Source: Actinomycetota bacterium (GTDB taxonomy: Bacteria > Actinomycetota > Humimicrobiia > Humimicrobiales > Humimicrobiaceae). From it: a stretch of 5,919 bases of DNA. Below the pieces are notes generated by a model. It saw only the letters and a program-made list of their open reading frames with translations, had not been told where the DNA came from and did not search any database. The stretch's first letter is position 1. Each line of letters starts with the position of its first letter. The DNA is taken from the NCBI GenBank assembly GCA_018399435.1, contig JAGYOJ010000100.1, positions 1 to 5,919 on the forward strand. Direction: 5' to 3'. Positions 1 to 5,919 of this stretch are shown here, piece by piece. Both the position numbers and the translations under genes were made by a program.

Positions 1-470
1 TAAGGGAAAACAATTTTATTGTATCAAGCACTAATATAAGGAAATATTATAGGGAAGGAAATATAGAAAAGATCAAATTATTATTGGGGAGAAAGCCTTT
101 TCTAAAAGGCAGGGTAATAGAAGGCAATAAAAGGGGAAAAATTTTAGGTTTTCCTACTGCTAATTTAGATATTCCTACTAGATATATAACGCCTAAAGAC
201 GGCGTATATATAGGAGAAACAAGGATAGGTGATAATAGCTTTAGATTCCCTTCATTGATAAATATTGGTAATAACCCTACTTTCAGGGGAAATAAAAAAT
301 GGGTTGAGGTTTATATTTTAAATTTTAACAAAAACATATATGGTGTTAAAATATATGTATATTTTAATAAAAGAATAAGAAATGAGATTTGTTTTAGCAG
401 TAAAGAAGATTTAATTAAGCAAATGAAAAATGATGTAAATATAGCAAAAAAATACTTTAATTTAGAATAG
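1..470 (+). CDS. ribF: Bifunctional riboflavin kinase/FMN adenylyltransferase (FAD synthetase), C-terminal part, 5' end outside window
   Basis: Makes FMN from riboflavin and ATP, then FAD from FMN and ATP, in the cytoplasm. The frame is open from the left edge (first whole codon at 3), giving 155 residues before the TAG at 468-470. Residues 7-13 of this fragment (VSSTNIR) match the ISSTxIR motif that closes the N-terminal FMN adenylyltransferase domain. The riboflavin kinase domain follows: a glycine-rich KGRVIEGNKRG segment (35-45), the GFPTAN nucleotide/Mg motif (49-54), DGVY (66-69), NIGNNPTF (87-94) and the probable catalytic Glu102 in VEVYIL. Whole RibF proteins are about 300 residues, so roughly half is missing to the left. 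A TTG at 84 could be taken as a start, but it lies inside the continuous conserved frame and is an ordinary Leu codon. ribF precedes rpsO in many bacteria, usually after truB. Confidence 0.95.
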   Translation, partial: RENNFIVSSTNIRKYYREGNIEKIKLLLGRKPFLKGRVIEGNKRGKILGFPTANLDIPTRYITPKDGVYIGETRIGDNSFRFPSLINIGNNPTFRGNKKWVEVYILNFNKNIYGVKIYVYFNKRIRNEICFSSKEDLIKQMKNDVNIAKKYFNLE

Positions 471-485
471 GAAATCTGTTTTTAA

Positions 486-514
486 TTGTAATTATACCTC
501 TATTATGGTAAATT
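486..514 (+). promoter_or_regulatory. Weak sigma-A-like promoter candidate before rpsO
   Basis: TTGTAA (486-491) and TAAATT (509-514) are 17 bases apart, each matching 4 of 6 consensus bases. A better -10 match, TATTAT (501-506, 5 of 6), lacks a convincing -35 partner. The ribF-rpsO gap is the largest in the window and the natural place for a promoter, but such matches arise easily in AT-rich DNA. Transcription from here would begin after or within the hairpin at 489-515, so the two interpretations largely exclude each other. Confidence 0.15.
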
Positions 515-515
515 A
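489..515 (+). promoter_or_regulatory. Possible hairpin in the rpsO leader
   Basis: In RNA, UAAUU (489-493) can pair with AAUUA (511-515) and UACC (495-498) with GGUA (507-510). A495-side bulge is formed by the single A at 494, and the loop is 8 bases (499-506). This gives nine base pairs, only two of them G-C, about 20 bases before the rpsO ribosome binding site. No U-run follows, so it is not an intrinsic terminator. S15 represses its own mRNA through leader structures in several bacteria, and the position would suit that or an RNA-processing site. The resemblance is positional only. AT-rich sequence makes chance hairpins common, so confidence is low. Confidence 0.3.
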
Positions 516-534
516 ATGTGCGATAAAAATTTAA

Positions 535-540
535 AAGGAG
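535..540 (+). promoter_or_regulatory. Ribosome binding site of rpsO
   Basis: AAGGAG, continuing as AAGGAGATG (8 of 9 bases matching the ideal Shine-Dalgarno AAGGAGGTG), ends 9 bases before the TTG at 550. It supports the TTG start. The ATG inside it (541-543) is followed directly by TAA and is not a usable start. Confidence 0.85.
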
Positions 541-549
541 ATGTAAAAG

Positions 550-819
550 TTGACACTTACAAGAGATGAGAAGATGGAAATTATAGAAAAGTATAAAATT
601 AATGATGATGATACTGGTTCATCTGATGTTCAAGTAGCCTTGCTTACAGAAAAAATAAATAGAGTAAATGAACATTTAAAGAGCAATAAAAAAGATCACC
701 ATTCAAGGAGAGGTTTAGTAAAAATGGTCGGCAAAAGAAAGAGGCTGCTGGGTTATTTGCAGGAAAATGAAATGGACAGGTATAAAAGTTTAATAAAAAA
801 ATTAGGTTTAAGAAAATAA
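550..819 (+). CDS. rpsO: 30S ribosomal protein S15
   Basis: Primary-binding protein of the small ribosomal subunit. It binds the three-way junction of helices 20-22 in the central domain of 16S rRNA and nucleates platform assembly. The product has 89 residues, exactly the usual family length. Family hallmarks are DTGSSDVQ (21-28), VALLTEKI (29-36) and the rRNA-contacting DHHSRRGL (49-56), followed by the basic KRKRLLGYL (62-70) and the usual KLGLRK end. The start is TTG: an in-frame TAA at 544-546 excludes anything further upstream, a strong Shine-Dalgarno lies 9 bases before, and the N-terminus aligns with the typical M-x-L-T of S15. The next Met, residue 9, would remove part of helix 1. The stop overlaps the A-run leading into the pnp ribosome binding site, so rpsO and pnp are very probably cotranscribed. 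Confidence 0.98.
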   Translation: MTLTRDEKMEIIEKYKINDDDTGSSDVQVALLTEKINRVNEHLKSNKKDHHSRRGLVKMVGKRKRLLGYLQENEMDRYKSLIKKLGLRK

Positions 820-825
820 AAGGAG
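820..825 (+). promoter_or_regulatory. Ribosome binding site of pnp
   Basis: AAGGAG begins at the base after the rpsO stop codon and ends 10 bases before the TTG at 836. It supports the non-ATG start. Ribosomes finishing rpsO would cover this site, so the two genes may be translationally coupled. Confidence 0.8.
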
Positions 826-835
826 CGGATTTTAG

Positions 836-2998
836 TTGAATAATAATAGCTTTATAGAAGAAGAAAAGTGTGAGATTAATATTGGTGGCAAGAATATAAT
901 TTTTTCCACTAATAAGATGGCCAAGCAGGCAAATGGCTCTGTATTGGTAAAATGTGGTGGCAATGGTGTTTTAGTTACCGCAGTAATGAGTGATGAAGCG
1001 CGGGAAGGTTTAGATTTCTTTCCGTTGACAGTTGATGTAGAAGAAAGAATGTATGCAGCCGGGAAAATACCAGGCGGGTTTTACCGCAGGGAAGGTAAGT
1101 CTTCAGAAAAGGCAATTTTAATTTCAAGATTAACCGATAGGCCAATAAGGCCACTTTTTGACAAAAACATGAGGAATGAAATACAGGTTATAGCAACAGT
1201 TTTATCAGTTGATCAGGTTAATCCTTATGATATTCTTGTAATGAATGGGGCATCAATGGCTTTATACATTTCTGATATTCCTTTTAGCGAGCCAATTGGG
1301 GCTGTAAGGATTGGAAGAGTTGATAATGAGTGGATTATTAATCCTGTTTATGACGAGCTGGAAGAAAGCGATATTGATATAATAGTTGCAGGCACAGAAA
1401 ATGCAATACTTATGGTTGAGGCTGGTGCTAAGGAAGTTGATGAAGAAATTGTATTGCAAGCAATTGAAAAAGCCCATGAAGAAATAAAGAAAATAATTAA
1501 GCTTCAACATGAGTTCAGGGAAAAGATTGGAAAAGAAAAAAAAGAAGTTGCAACACAGGAAATAAACCAGGAAATAAAAGATAAGGTAAGAGAATTATCT
1601 TATGATAAAATTAAGTCTTTATTGGATAAGGTAGTAGAATATGCACAAGACGAACAAAGAGAACAATTATTAGATAATACTAAAAAAGGTTTCCTGCAGG
1701 ATGAATTAAAGGTTTTAAAAAGTGAAATTATAGAAAAGCTTGAAGAAGATTATCCGGATAAAAAAGAAAGCATAGCTAATAGTTTAAAAGAAATTGAAAA
1801 AGAATTAGTCAGGGAAAACATTATTGGCAAAAGTATCCGCCCTGACGGTAGGGGGCCTACCGATATTAGAAGAATTTCATGTGAAGTTGGGTTATTTCCT
1901 GAAACGCATGGCTCTGGCTTGTTTACCAGGGGCAAAACACAAGCATTAACTATCCTTGCCCTGGGTTCTATCAGGGAGGCTCAAAGGATTGATAGCCTTG
2001 GAGTGGAAGAATTTAAAAGATATATGCACCATTACAATTTTCCACCATTTAGCACTGGTGAAACCTGGTTTTTAAGGGCACCTAAAAGAAGGGAAATAGG
2101 CCATGGTGCTTTAGCAGAAAGGGCATTAAAACCAATGGTTCCGCCAGAAGAGGATTTTCCATATTCCTTAAGGCTGGTATCTGAAATTTTGGAATCAAAT
2201 GGCTCTACATCAATGGCTAGCGTATGCGGCTCAACATTAGCCTTAATGGATGCAGGCGTTCCCATCTCAAGCCCTGTTTCAGGCATAGCCATGGGATTAA
2301 TAAAAAGTGATGAAGATGTTGTTGTATTATCTGATATCCAGGGTATAGAAGATTTCTATGGAGATATGGATTTCAAGGTTGCTGGAAGCAAAAATGGAAT
2401 AACTGCACTTCAAATGGATATAAAAATAAAGGGAATAAATATTGATATTTTAAGGAAAGCCCTAACCCAGGCTAAGGAGGGCAGACTTTATATTTTAGAT
2501 AAAATGTTAGAAGTTTTACCAAGCCCACGTGAAAAACTTGCAACCAGTGCGCCTAAAATTACTTCATTTAAAATCCCCAAGGATAAAATAGGTGAGGTAA
2601 TAGGTCCCGGCGGAAAGAATATAAAGATGGTTAAAGAAGAATTTGATCTTGATGAAATTGAAATAACTGATTCTGATGGTGGCGGTTTGGTATCTATTGT
2701 TGCTGCTGACCAGGAAAATATTGAAAATGCTAAAGAAAAGATAAAGTCTATGCTTAAAGGTATAGAAGATATTGAAGAGGGAGAAGAATTTCTTGGAACT
2801 GTAGTAGGCATTACTAATTACGGTGCTTTTATAAACTTGGTACCAAATATCGATGGCTTATTGCATATTTCAAAAGTAGCAGATAAAAGGATAAAGAGTG
2901 TAGAAGATTACCTTAATATTGGTGATAAAATATCAGTTAGGGTTACAAAGATAGATAGAAAAACTAAGAAAATTGGCTTAGAAAGAGCAGATATTTAA
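836..2998 (+). CDS. pnp: Polyribonucleotide nucleotidyltransferase (polynucleotide phosphorylase)
   Basis: Phosphorolytic 3'-to-5' exoribonuclease that releases nucleoside diphosphates from RNA and can run in reverse to add tails; a homotrimer central to mRNA decay. The 720 residues carry the full architecture: first RNase PH-like core (about 12-150, with FYRREGK at 82-88), an all-helical linker (about 210-325), the catalytic second RNase PH core (about 335-565), a KH domain (about 572-640, GPGG loop 590-593) and an S1 domain (about 648-718, ending soon after). Visible active-site residues are the phosphate-binding SNGSTS (454-459), the Arg pair 418-419, and Asp506, Asp512 and Lys514 in the EDFYGDMDFK stretch. 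The start is TTG: an in-frame TAG occupies the codon just before it (833-835), and the next Met (residue 28) would delete the first strand. The 16-base gap after rpsO leaves no room for the long pnp leader hairpin known from E. coli. No frameshift or missing domain. Confidence 0.98.
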   Translation: MNNNSFIEEEKCEINIGGKNIIFSTNKMAKQANGSVLVKCGGNGVLVTAVMSDEAREGLDFFPLTVDVEERMYAAGKIPGGFYRREGKSSEKAILISRLTDRPIRPLFDKNMRNEIQVIATVLSVDQVNPYDILVMNGASMALYISDIPFSEPIGAVRIGRVDNEWIINPVYDELEESDIDIIVAGTENAILMVEAGAKEVDEEIVLQAIEKAHEEIKKIIKLQHEFREKIGKEKKEVATQEINQEIKDKVRELSYDKIKSLLDKVVEYAQDEQREQLLDNTKKGFLQDELKVLKSEIIEKLEEDYPDKKESIANSLKEIEKELVRENIIGKSIRPDGRGPTDIRRISCEVGLFPETHGSGLFTRGKTQALTILALGSIREAQRIDSLGVEEFKRYMHHYNFPPFSTGETWFLRAPKRREIGHGALAERALKPMVPPEEDFPYSLRLVSEILESNGSTSMASVCGSTLALMDAGVPISSPVSGIAMGLIKSDEDVVVLSDIQGIEDFYGDMDFKVAGSKNGITALQMDIKIKGINIDILRKALTQAKEGRLYILDKMLEVLPSPREKLATSAPKITSFKIPKDKIGEVIGPGGKNIKMVKEEFDLDEIEITDSDGGGLVSIVAADQENIENAKEKIKSMLKGIEDIEEGEEFLGTVVGITNYGAFINLVPNIDGLLHISKVADKRIKSVEDYLNIGDKISVRVTKIDRKTKKIGLERADI

Positions 2999-3016
2999 TT
3001 CCAGGCAGTTTTAAGT

Positions 3017-3021
3017 AGAGG
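3017..3021 (+). promoter_or_regulatory. Weak ribosome binding site of the M16 peptidase gene
   Basis: AGAGG ends 13 bases before the TTG at 3035, farther than the 5-10 bases seen elsewhere in the window and with a poorer match. It is the only purine-rich candidate in the gap, so initiation here is probably weaker than at rpsO or pnp. The spacer contains the 10-base palindrome at 3022-3031. Confidence 0.45.
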
Positions 3022-3031
3022 TTTAGCTAAA
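3022..3031. repeat. 10-base perfect palindrome in the pnp-M16 gap
   Basis: TTTAGCTAAA is identical to its own reverse complement. It lies between the likely Shine-Dalgarno and the TTG start of the peptidase gene. As RNA it could form only about three pairs around a 4-base loop, so it is not a stable hairpin. It may be coincidental in AT-rich sequence. Confidence 0.4.
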
Positions 3032-3034
3032 ATA

Positions 3035-4282
3035 TTGAAGTATGGTAAGTATGAGATAACAGAATTAGAAAACGGGTTGAAGGTAATTAGTGAATACATT
3101 CCTCATTTCCGTTCTATTTCTTTAGGTTTTTGGATTTCTGTAGGCTCAAGAAATGAGGAAAAAGATAATAATGGCATAACACATTTAATAGAACACTTAT
3201 TATTTAAAGGAACAAAGAATAGGACATACAAAGATATAGCAATAACATTTGATTCTATGGGTGCTGAATACAATGCTTTTACTGATAAGGAAAATACTTG
3301 TGTTTATGCTGATTTTATAGATACACATTTGGAAAAATGCTCTGATATTCTTTTTGATATTATCTCTCACCCATCATTTTTACCGGACAATATAATGATG
3401 GAGAAAAAAATAGTAAATGAAGAGATAAAAATGTCAGAAGACAATCCAGCTGAAAATATTTTTAATTATTTTTATAAAGAAATTTTTGATGGCCACCCCT
3501 TAAGTTTGCCTATATTGGGAGACAAACACTCTCTTAAAAGAATAAATAAAAAGAAGATATGGGATTATTATAAAGATAATTTTAATTTTAAAAATATAGT
3601 TATTTCTGCTGCCGGTAATATAAAACATAAAAATTTAATTGAAATAATTAATAAGAATTTAGAAAAAATAGTAAATATTAATGAAGGAAAAGAAAATAAT
3701 ATAGTAAAAGAAAAACCTAAAAGCAGAAGGATAAAAAAAAGTTTTTCAAATCATACAAAAGCCACGCATCTTTGCTATGGGAATCTTGGCTGTAGCAGGA
3801 CCAGTGAAGATAAATACCCATTGGCAATATTTACAAATATTTTTGGCGGCTCTATGAGCAGCAGGCTATTCCAGAAGATAAGGGAAGAAAAGGGCTTAAG
3901 TTATTCATTGTATTCTATAAGTCCGCATTATGCAGATACGGGGATAGTCCTAACTTATGCTGCTACATCACATCAAAATTTAGATCAGGTAATAGATCTT
4001 ATAAATAAAGAAATAGTTAATATAAAAAAAAGTGCCTTAAAAGAATCAGAGATAAAGAGGGCAAAGGAAAATATAAAAGGAAATATTGTTTTAAATGTTG
4101 AGGATATAAGCTCAAGAATGTTTAGGCTTGGAAAGTCTTTGCTTATGGATAAAAAGGTTTTGACTATTGATACGATATTGAAGAAAATAGATAGTGTTGA
4201 AAGTAAAAAAATAAATGAAATGGCTTATAAATATTTTGAGCCAGAAAATATGAGCTTAGTAATATTAGGTACTAAAAAGTAG
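3035..4282 (+). CDS. M16-family zinc metallopeptidase (processing-peptidase-like, MlpA/PepR/YmxG type)
   Basis: A 415-residue member of the M16B family (mitochondrial processing peptidase-like), the usual single-chain length of about 410-430. The inverted zinc motif HLIEH gives ligands His50, His54 and catalytic Glu53. The third ligand is probably Glu130 in VNEEIKM, 76 residues after His54 as in the family. The C-terminal half carries the substrate-binding pair Arg283 and Tyr290 in REEKGLSY, after GGSMSSRLFQ (271-280). A charged, Lys-rich stretch (about 215-235) is probably the hinge between the two halves. There is no signal peptide or membrane segment, so it should be cytoplasmic. Natural substrates of bacterial members of this branch are poorly known. 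The TTG start is inferred: the pnp stop lies 13 codons upstream in the same frame with no other standard start between, and KYEITELENGLKV fits the family N-terminus. Its place between pnp and dap genes is recurrent in Actinobacteria and Firmicutes. Confidence 0.93.
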   Translation: MKYGKYEITELENGLKVISEYIPHFRSISLGFWISVGSRNEEKDNNGITHLIEHLLFKGTKNRTYKDIAITFDSMGAEYNAFTDKENTCVYADFIDTHLEKCSDILFDIISHPSFLPDNIMMEKKIVNEEIKMSEDNPAENIFNYFYKEIFDGHPLSLPILGDKHSLKRINKKKIWDYYKDNFNFKNIVISAAGNIKHKNLIEIINKNLEKIVNINEGKENNIVKEKPKSRRIKKSFSNHTKATHLCYGNLGCSRTSEDKYPLAIFTNIFGGSMSSRLFQKIREEKGLSYSLYSISPHYADTGIVLTYAATSHQNLDQVIDLINKEIVNIKKSALKESEIKRAKENIKGNIVLNVEDISSRMFRLGKSLLMDKKVLTIDTILKKIDSVESKKINEMAYKYFEPENMSLVILGTKK

Positions 4283-4286
4283 GAGG
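4281..4286 (+). promoter_or_regulatory. Ribosome binding site of dapB, overlapping the upstream stop codon
   Basis: AGGAGG, a perfect Shine-Dalgarno core, shares its first two bases with the TAG stop of the peptidase gene and ends 5 bases before the ATG at 4292. Such overlap favours translational coupling of dapB to the peptidase gene. Confidence 0.85.
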
Positions 4287-4291
4287 TTTTT

Positions 4292-5086
4292 ATGCGCATT
4301 GCTGTTTTTGGAATTTGTGGGAATATGGGTAAAGCTATAACTAAAAACCTTGTAAAAGAAAAAGATATAGAAATTGTAGCAGGATTTGACAAAACCGGTG
4401 AAGGCAAAGACATTGGGCAGGTATTAAACATTGGAAATATTGGCAGTAAAATCTATAGCAAATATGACAGCATAAAAGAATGCAAGCCAGACCTAATAGT
4501 TGATTTTACCAGCCCTGCTATAATAAATAAGACTATTAATTGGGCATTAGAAAACAATATTAATATACTAGTTGGTACAACTGGCATCAGTAAAGAAAAT
4601 TTAGGTAAAATAAAGAAAAAGGCAGGAAATGCTAAGAGCAAAGTTTTTATTGTCCCTAATTTTTCAATTGGAGCAGTACTAATGATAAAAATATCTAAAT
4701 TAATAGCTAAATATTTTGATAATTGCGAAATAATAGAACTGCACCATGATAAGAAAAAAGATGCGCCGTCAGGTACATCTATTTCTACTGCTGAAAATAT
4801 TGGATTAAGTAAACATTTTAATAAGCAGAGATTAAAAGATTTCGAAGAAGAGAAAATAGGAGGAAGCAGGGGCGCATTTACTGATGGCATAAATATACAT
4901 AGCGTTCGCTTGCCCGGCTTGCTTGCCCACCAAAATGTGATTTTTGGAGCGCAAGGGCAAACTTTGTCTATAAAACATGATAGCATTGACAGAAGTTCTT
5001 TTTATCCGGGAGTTATATTTGCTATTAGGAATTTTGATAATATTGATAATTTTACTTATGGGTTAGATAAATTAATAGATATTTAG
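4292..5086 (+). CDS. dapB: 4-hydroxy-tetrahydrodipicolinate reductase
   Basis: Reduces 4-hydroxy-tetrahydrodipicolinate to tetrahydrodipicolinate with NAD(P)H, the step after DapA in the diaminopimelate/lysine pathway. The 264 residues are close to the usual 240-275. The N-terminal Rossmann fold opens with IAVFGICGNMG (3-13). DFTSP (71-75) and GTTG (95-98) line the cofactor site. The signature ELHHDKKKDAPSGTS (149-163) supplies the presumed catalytic His151 and Lys155, with His152 and the GT pair at 161-162 for substrate binding. The late RLPGLLAHQNVIFG (206-219) and FYPGVIFA are also typical. Asp33-Lys34 sits at the end of the second strand, where E. coli has Glu38-Arg39; an acidic plus a basic residue fits use of either NADH or NADPH, but that is inference. 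The start is ATG with a perfect Shine-Dalgarno, 9 bases after the peptidase stop. dapA follows after 15 bases. Confidence 0.97.
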   Translation: MRIAVFGICGNMGKAITKNLVKEKDIEIVAGFDKTGEGKDIGQVLNIGNIGSKIYSKYDSIKECKPDLIVDFTSPAIINKTINWALENNINILVGTTGISKENLGKIKKKAGNAKSKVFIVPNFSIGAVLMIKISKLIAKYFDNCEIIELHHDKKKDAPSGTSISTAENIGLSKHFNKQRLKDFEEEKIGGSRGAFTDGINIHSVRLPGLLAHQNVIFGAQGQTLSIKHDSIDRSSFYPGVIFAIRNFDNIDNFTYGLDKLIDI

Positions 5087-5090
5087 GGTT

Positions 5091-5095
5091 AGGGG
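5091..5095 (+). promoter_or_regulatory. Ribosome binding site of dapA
   Basis: AGGGG ends 6 bases before the ATG at 5102, immediately after the dapB stop. The match to the ideal site is moderate, but the spacing is good and no other start is plausible. Confidence 0.6.
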
Positions 5096-5101
5096 ATAAT
5101 T

Positions 5102-5919
5102 ATGATTAATCTAGGCGAGTTAATTACAGCAATGGTTACTCCTTTTGATGAAGATTCTAATATGGATTTAAAACTTGCTTATAACTTAGGGAAACACCTT
5201 ATTGATAATGGCACTGACTGCCTATTATTATCCGGGACTACTGGTGAATCGCCCACCATTAGCGATAAGGAAAAATTGGATTTGTTTAAGTTTATGAAAA
5301 AAGAATTTGGCAAAGAGGCAAAAATATTGGCAGGAACTGGTTCTAATGATACTGGCCATACTGTAGAGCTTTCAAAAAAGGCAGAGCAATTAGGGTTAGA
5401 TGGATTATTATTAGTATCCCCTTATTATAATAAGCCTACCCAGGAAGGGCTTATTAAACATTTTGAAAAAATTGCTAATTCGGTAAATGCTCCAATAATC
5501 CTTTATAATGTGCCTTCTAGAACTTCTTGTAATATTGATGCAAGAACAACTATTAAGCTTTCTAAAATTGATAATGTCGCAGGCATTAAAGAGGCGAGCG
5601 GAAATTTAGACCAAATTTCTGAAATATCCAGGGAGACTGCAGATGATTTTATGATTTACAGTGGTAATGACTCCGACACACTGCCAATTCTTTTATTAGG
5701 CGGATATGGGGTTATAAGTGTTGCTTCCCATATTGTAGGATTAAAAATAAAGGAAATGATTAAACAATTTAAAAATGGTAATTATTCCAAGGCTAGGGAT
5801 CTTCATTTATATCTTTTAGATATATTTAAAGCAATTTTTATGCTTACTAATCCAATACCTATAAAGAAGGCATTAAATTTGATGGGAATAGAAGTAGGAG
5901 ATCCCAGGCTGCCTCTCTA
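5102..5919 (+). CDS. dapA: 4-hydroxy-tetrahydrodipicolinate synthase, 3' end outside window
   Basis: Condenses pyruvate with L-aspartate-4-semialdehyde, the first committed step of the diaminopimelate/lysine pathway; a class I aldolase with a TIM barrel. The frame is open to the right edge: 272 complete codons plus two bases, against about 290-300 in the family, so only the C-terminal tail is missing. Active-site residues are all present: Schiff-base Lys163 (GIKEASG), the triad Thr46 (GTTGES, 45-50), Tyr109 (SPYYN) and Tyr135 (YNVPSRT), and Arg140 for carboxylate binding. By alignment with E. coli (offset +2), the lysine-feedback positions His53, His56 and Glu84 are Asp55, Lys58 and His86 here, while Ser48, Asn80 and Tyr106 are kept as Ser50, Asn82 and Tyr108. 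This pattern resembles lysine-insensitive Gram-positive enzymes. The start is ATG, 15 bases after dapB, clearly the same operon. Confidence 0.96.
   Translation, partial: MINLGELITAMVTPFDEDSNMDLKLAYNLGKHLIDNGTDCLLLSGTTGESPTISDKEKLDLFKFMKKEFGKEAKILAGTGSNDTGHTVELSKKAEQLGLDGLLLVSPYYNKPTQEGLIKHFEKIANSVNAPIILYNVPSRTSCNIDARTTIKLSKIDNVAGIKEASGNLDQISEISRETADDFMIYSGNDSDTLPILLLGGYGVISVASHIVGLKIKEMIKQFKNGNYSKARDLHLYLLDIFKAIFMLTNPIPIKKALNLMGIEVGDPRLPL

Noticed and set aside
541..546. ATGTAA minimal start-stop just before rpsO
   Set aside because: It falls within and just after the rpsO ribosome binding site, with no Shine-Dalgarno at suitable spacing of its own. It is most simply a by-product of the AAGGAGATG site.
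1536..1543. Run of eight A residues in pnp as a possible slippage or frameshift site (another at 3733-3740 in the M16 gene)
   Set aside because: Both genes read through in one frame with complete domains, there is no clear downstream stimulatory structure, and A-runs are expected in AT-rich Lys codons.
1262..2811. Several reverse-strand open frames inside pnp (1262-1510, 1750-1935, 2032-2292, 2488-2811)
   Set aside because: All are antisense to an intact, highly conserved PNPase frame, with no homology signal or independent ribosome binding context. They are shadows.
2999..3034. Possible transcription terminator after pnp
   Set aside because: There is no GC-rich stem followed by a U-run. 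The palindrome there is too short to form a stable hairpin, and the next gene follows closely in the same direction.
4225..4431. Reverse-strand open frame across the M16-dapB junction
   Set aside because: It is antisense to conserved coding sequence at both ends and has no recognisable protein features.
4453..4986. Long reverse-strand open frame (177 codons) opposite dapB
   Set aside because: It lies wholly inside dapB, whose protein has all family motifs. The translation has no recognisable domain and is Phe/Leu/Ile/Ser-rich, as expected from the antisense of a Lys/Ile/Asn-rich gene.

Overview
The window is a compact, all-forward stretch of core housekeeping genes from an AT-rich bacterium (roughly one third G+C by eye). 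The order is ribF (3' part), rpsO, pnp, an M16 zinc-peptidase gene, dapB, dapA (5' part). It reads as a chromosomal segment. I see no mobile element, CRISPR array, rRNA or tRNA gene, intrinsic terminator or intact antisense gene.

Layout. Positions 1-470 encode the end of the bifunctional riboflavin kinase/FAD synthetase; its N-terminal half lies off the left edge. A 79-base gap (471-549) is the only sizeable non-coding stretch. It holds a possible leader hairpin, weak promoter-like hexamers and a strong ribosome binding site. Then come ribosomal protein S15 (550-819), polynucleotide phosphorylase (836-2998), the M16 peptidase (3035-4282), 4-hydroxy-tetrahydrodipicolinate reductase (4292-5086) and 4-hydroxy-tetrahydrodipicolinate synthase (5102 to the right edge, about 20 codons short of a usual end). 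After rpsO the gaps are 16, 36, 9 and 15 bases, so rpsO to dapA is probably one transcription unit. dapA and dapB encode consecutive steps of the diaminopimelate/lysine pathway, for peptidoglycan and protein synthesis. rpsO and pnp form the widespread ribosome/RNA-decay pair.

Organism. The series ribF-rpsO-pnp-M16-dapB-dapA is known, with some insertions, from Actinobacteria. Clostridia have a related version, usually with a polysaccharide deacetylase, dipicolinate synthase genes, asd or dapG interspersed. Here those extras are absent, so nothing in the window points to spore formation. The low G+C, heavy AGA/AGG arginine use and three TTG starts suggest either a low-GC Clostridia-like lineage or an uncultured low-GC actinobacterial-type lineage. 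I cannot decide between them from this sequence.

All six proteins keep their recognisable catalytic or binding residues, and no frameshift is evident. I did not find a new biological system. The points most worth a second look are the run of three TTG starts, the rpsO leader hairpin, the reduced operon content, and a DapA whose lysine-feedback site differs from E. coli at three positions.
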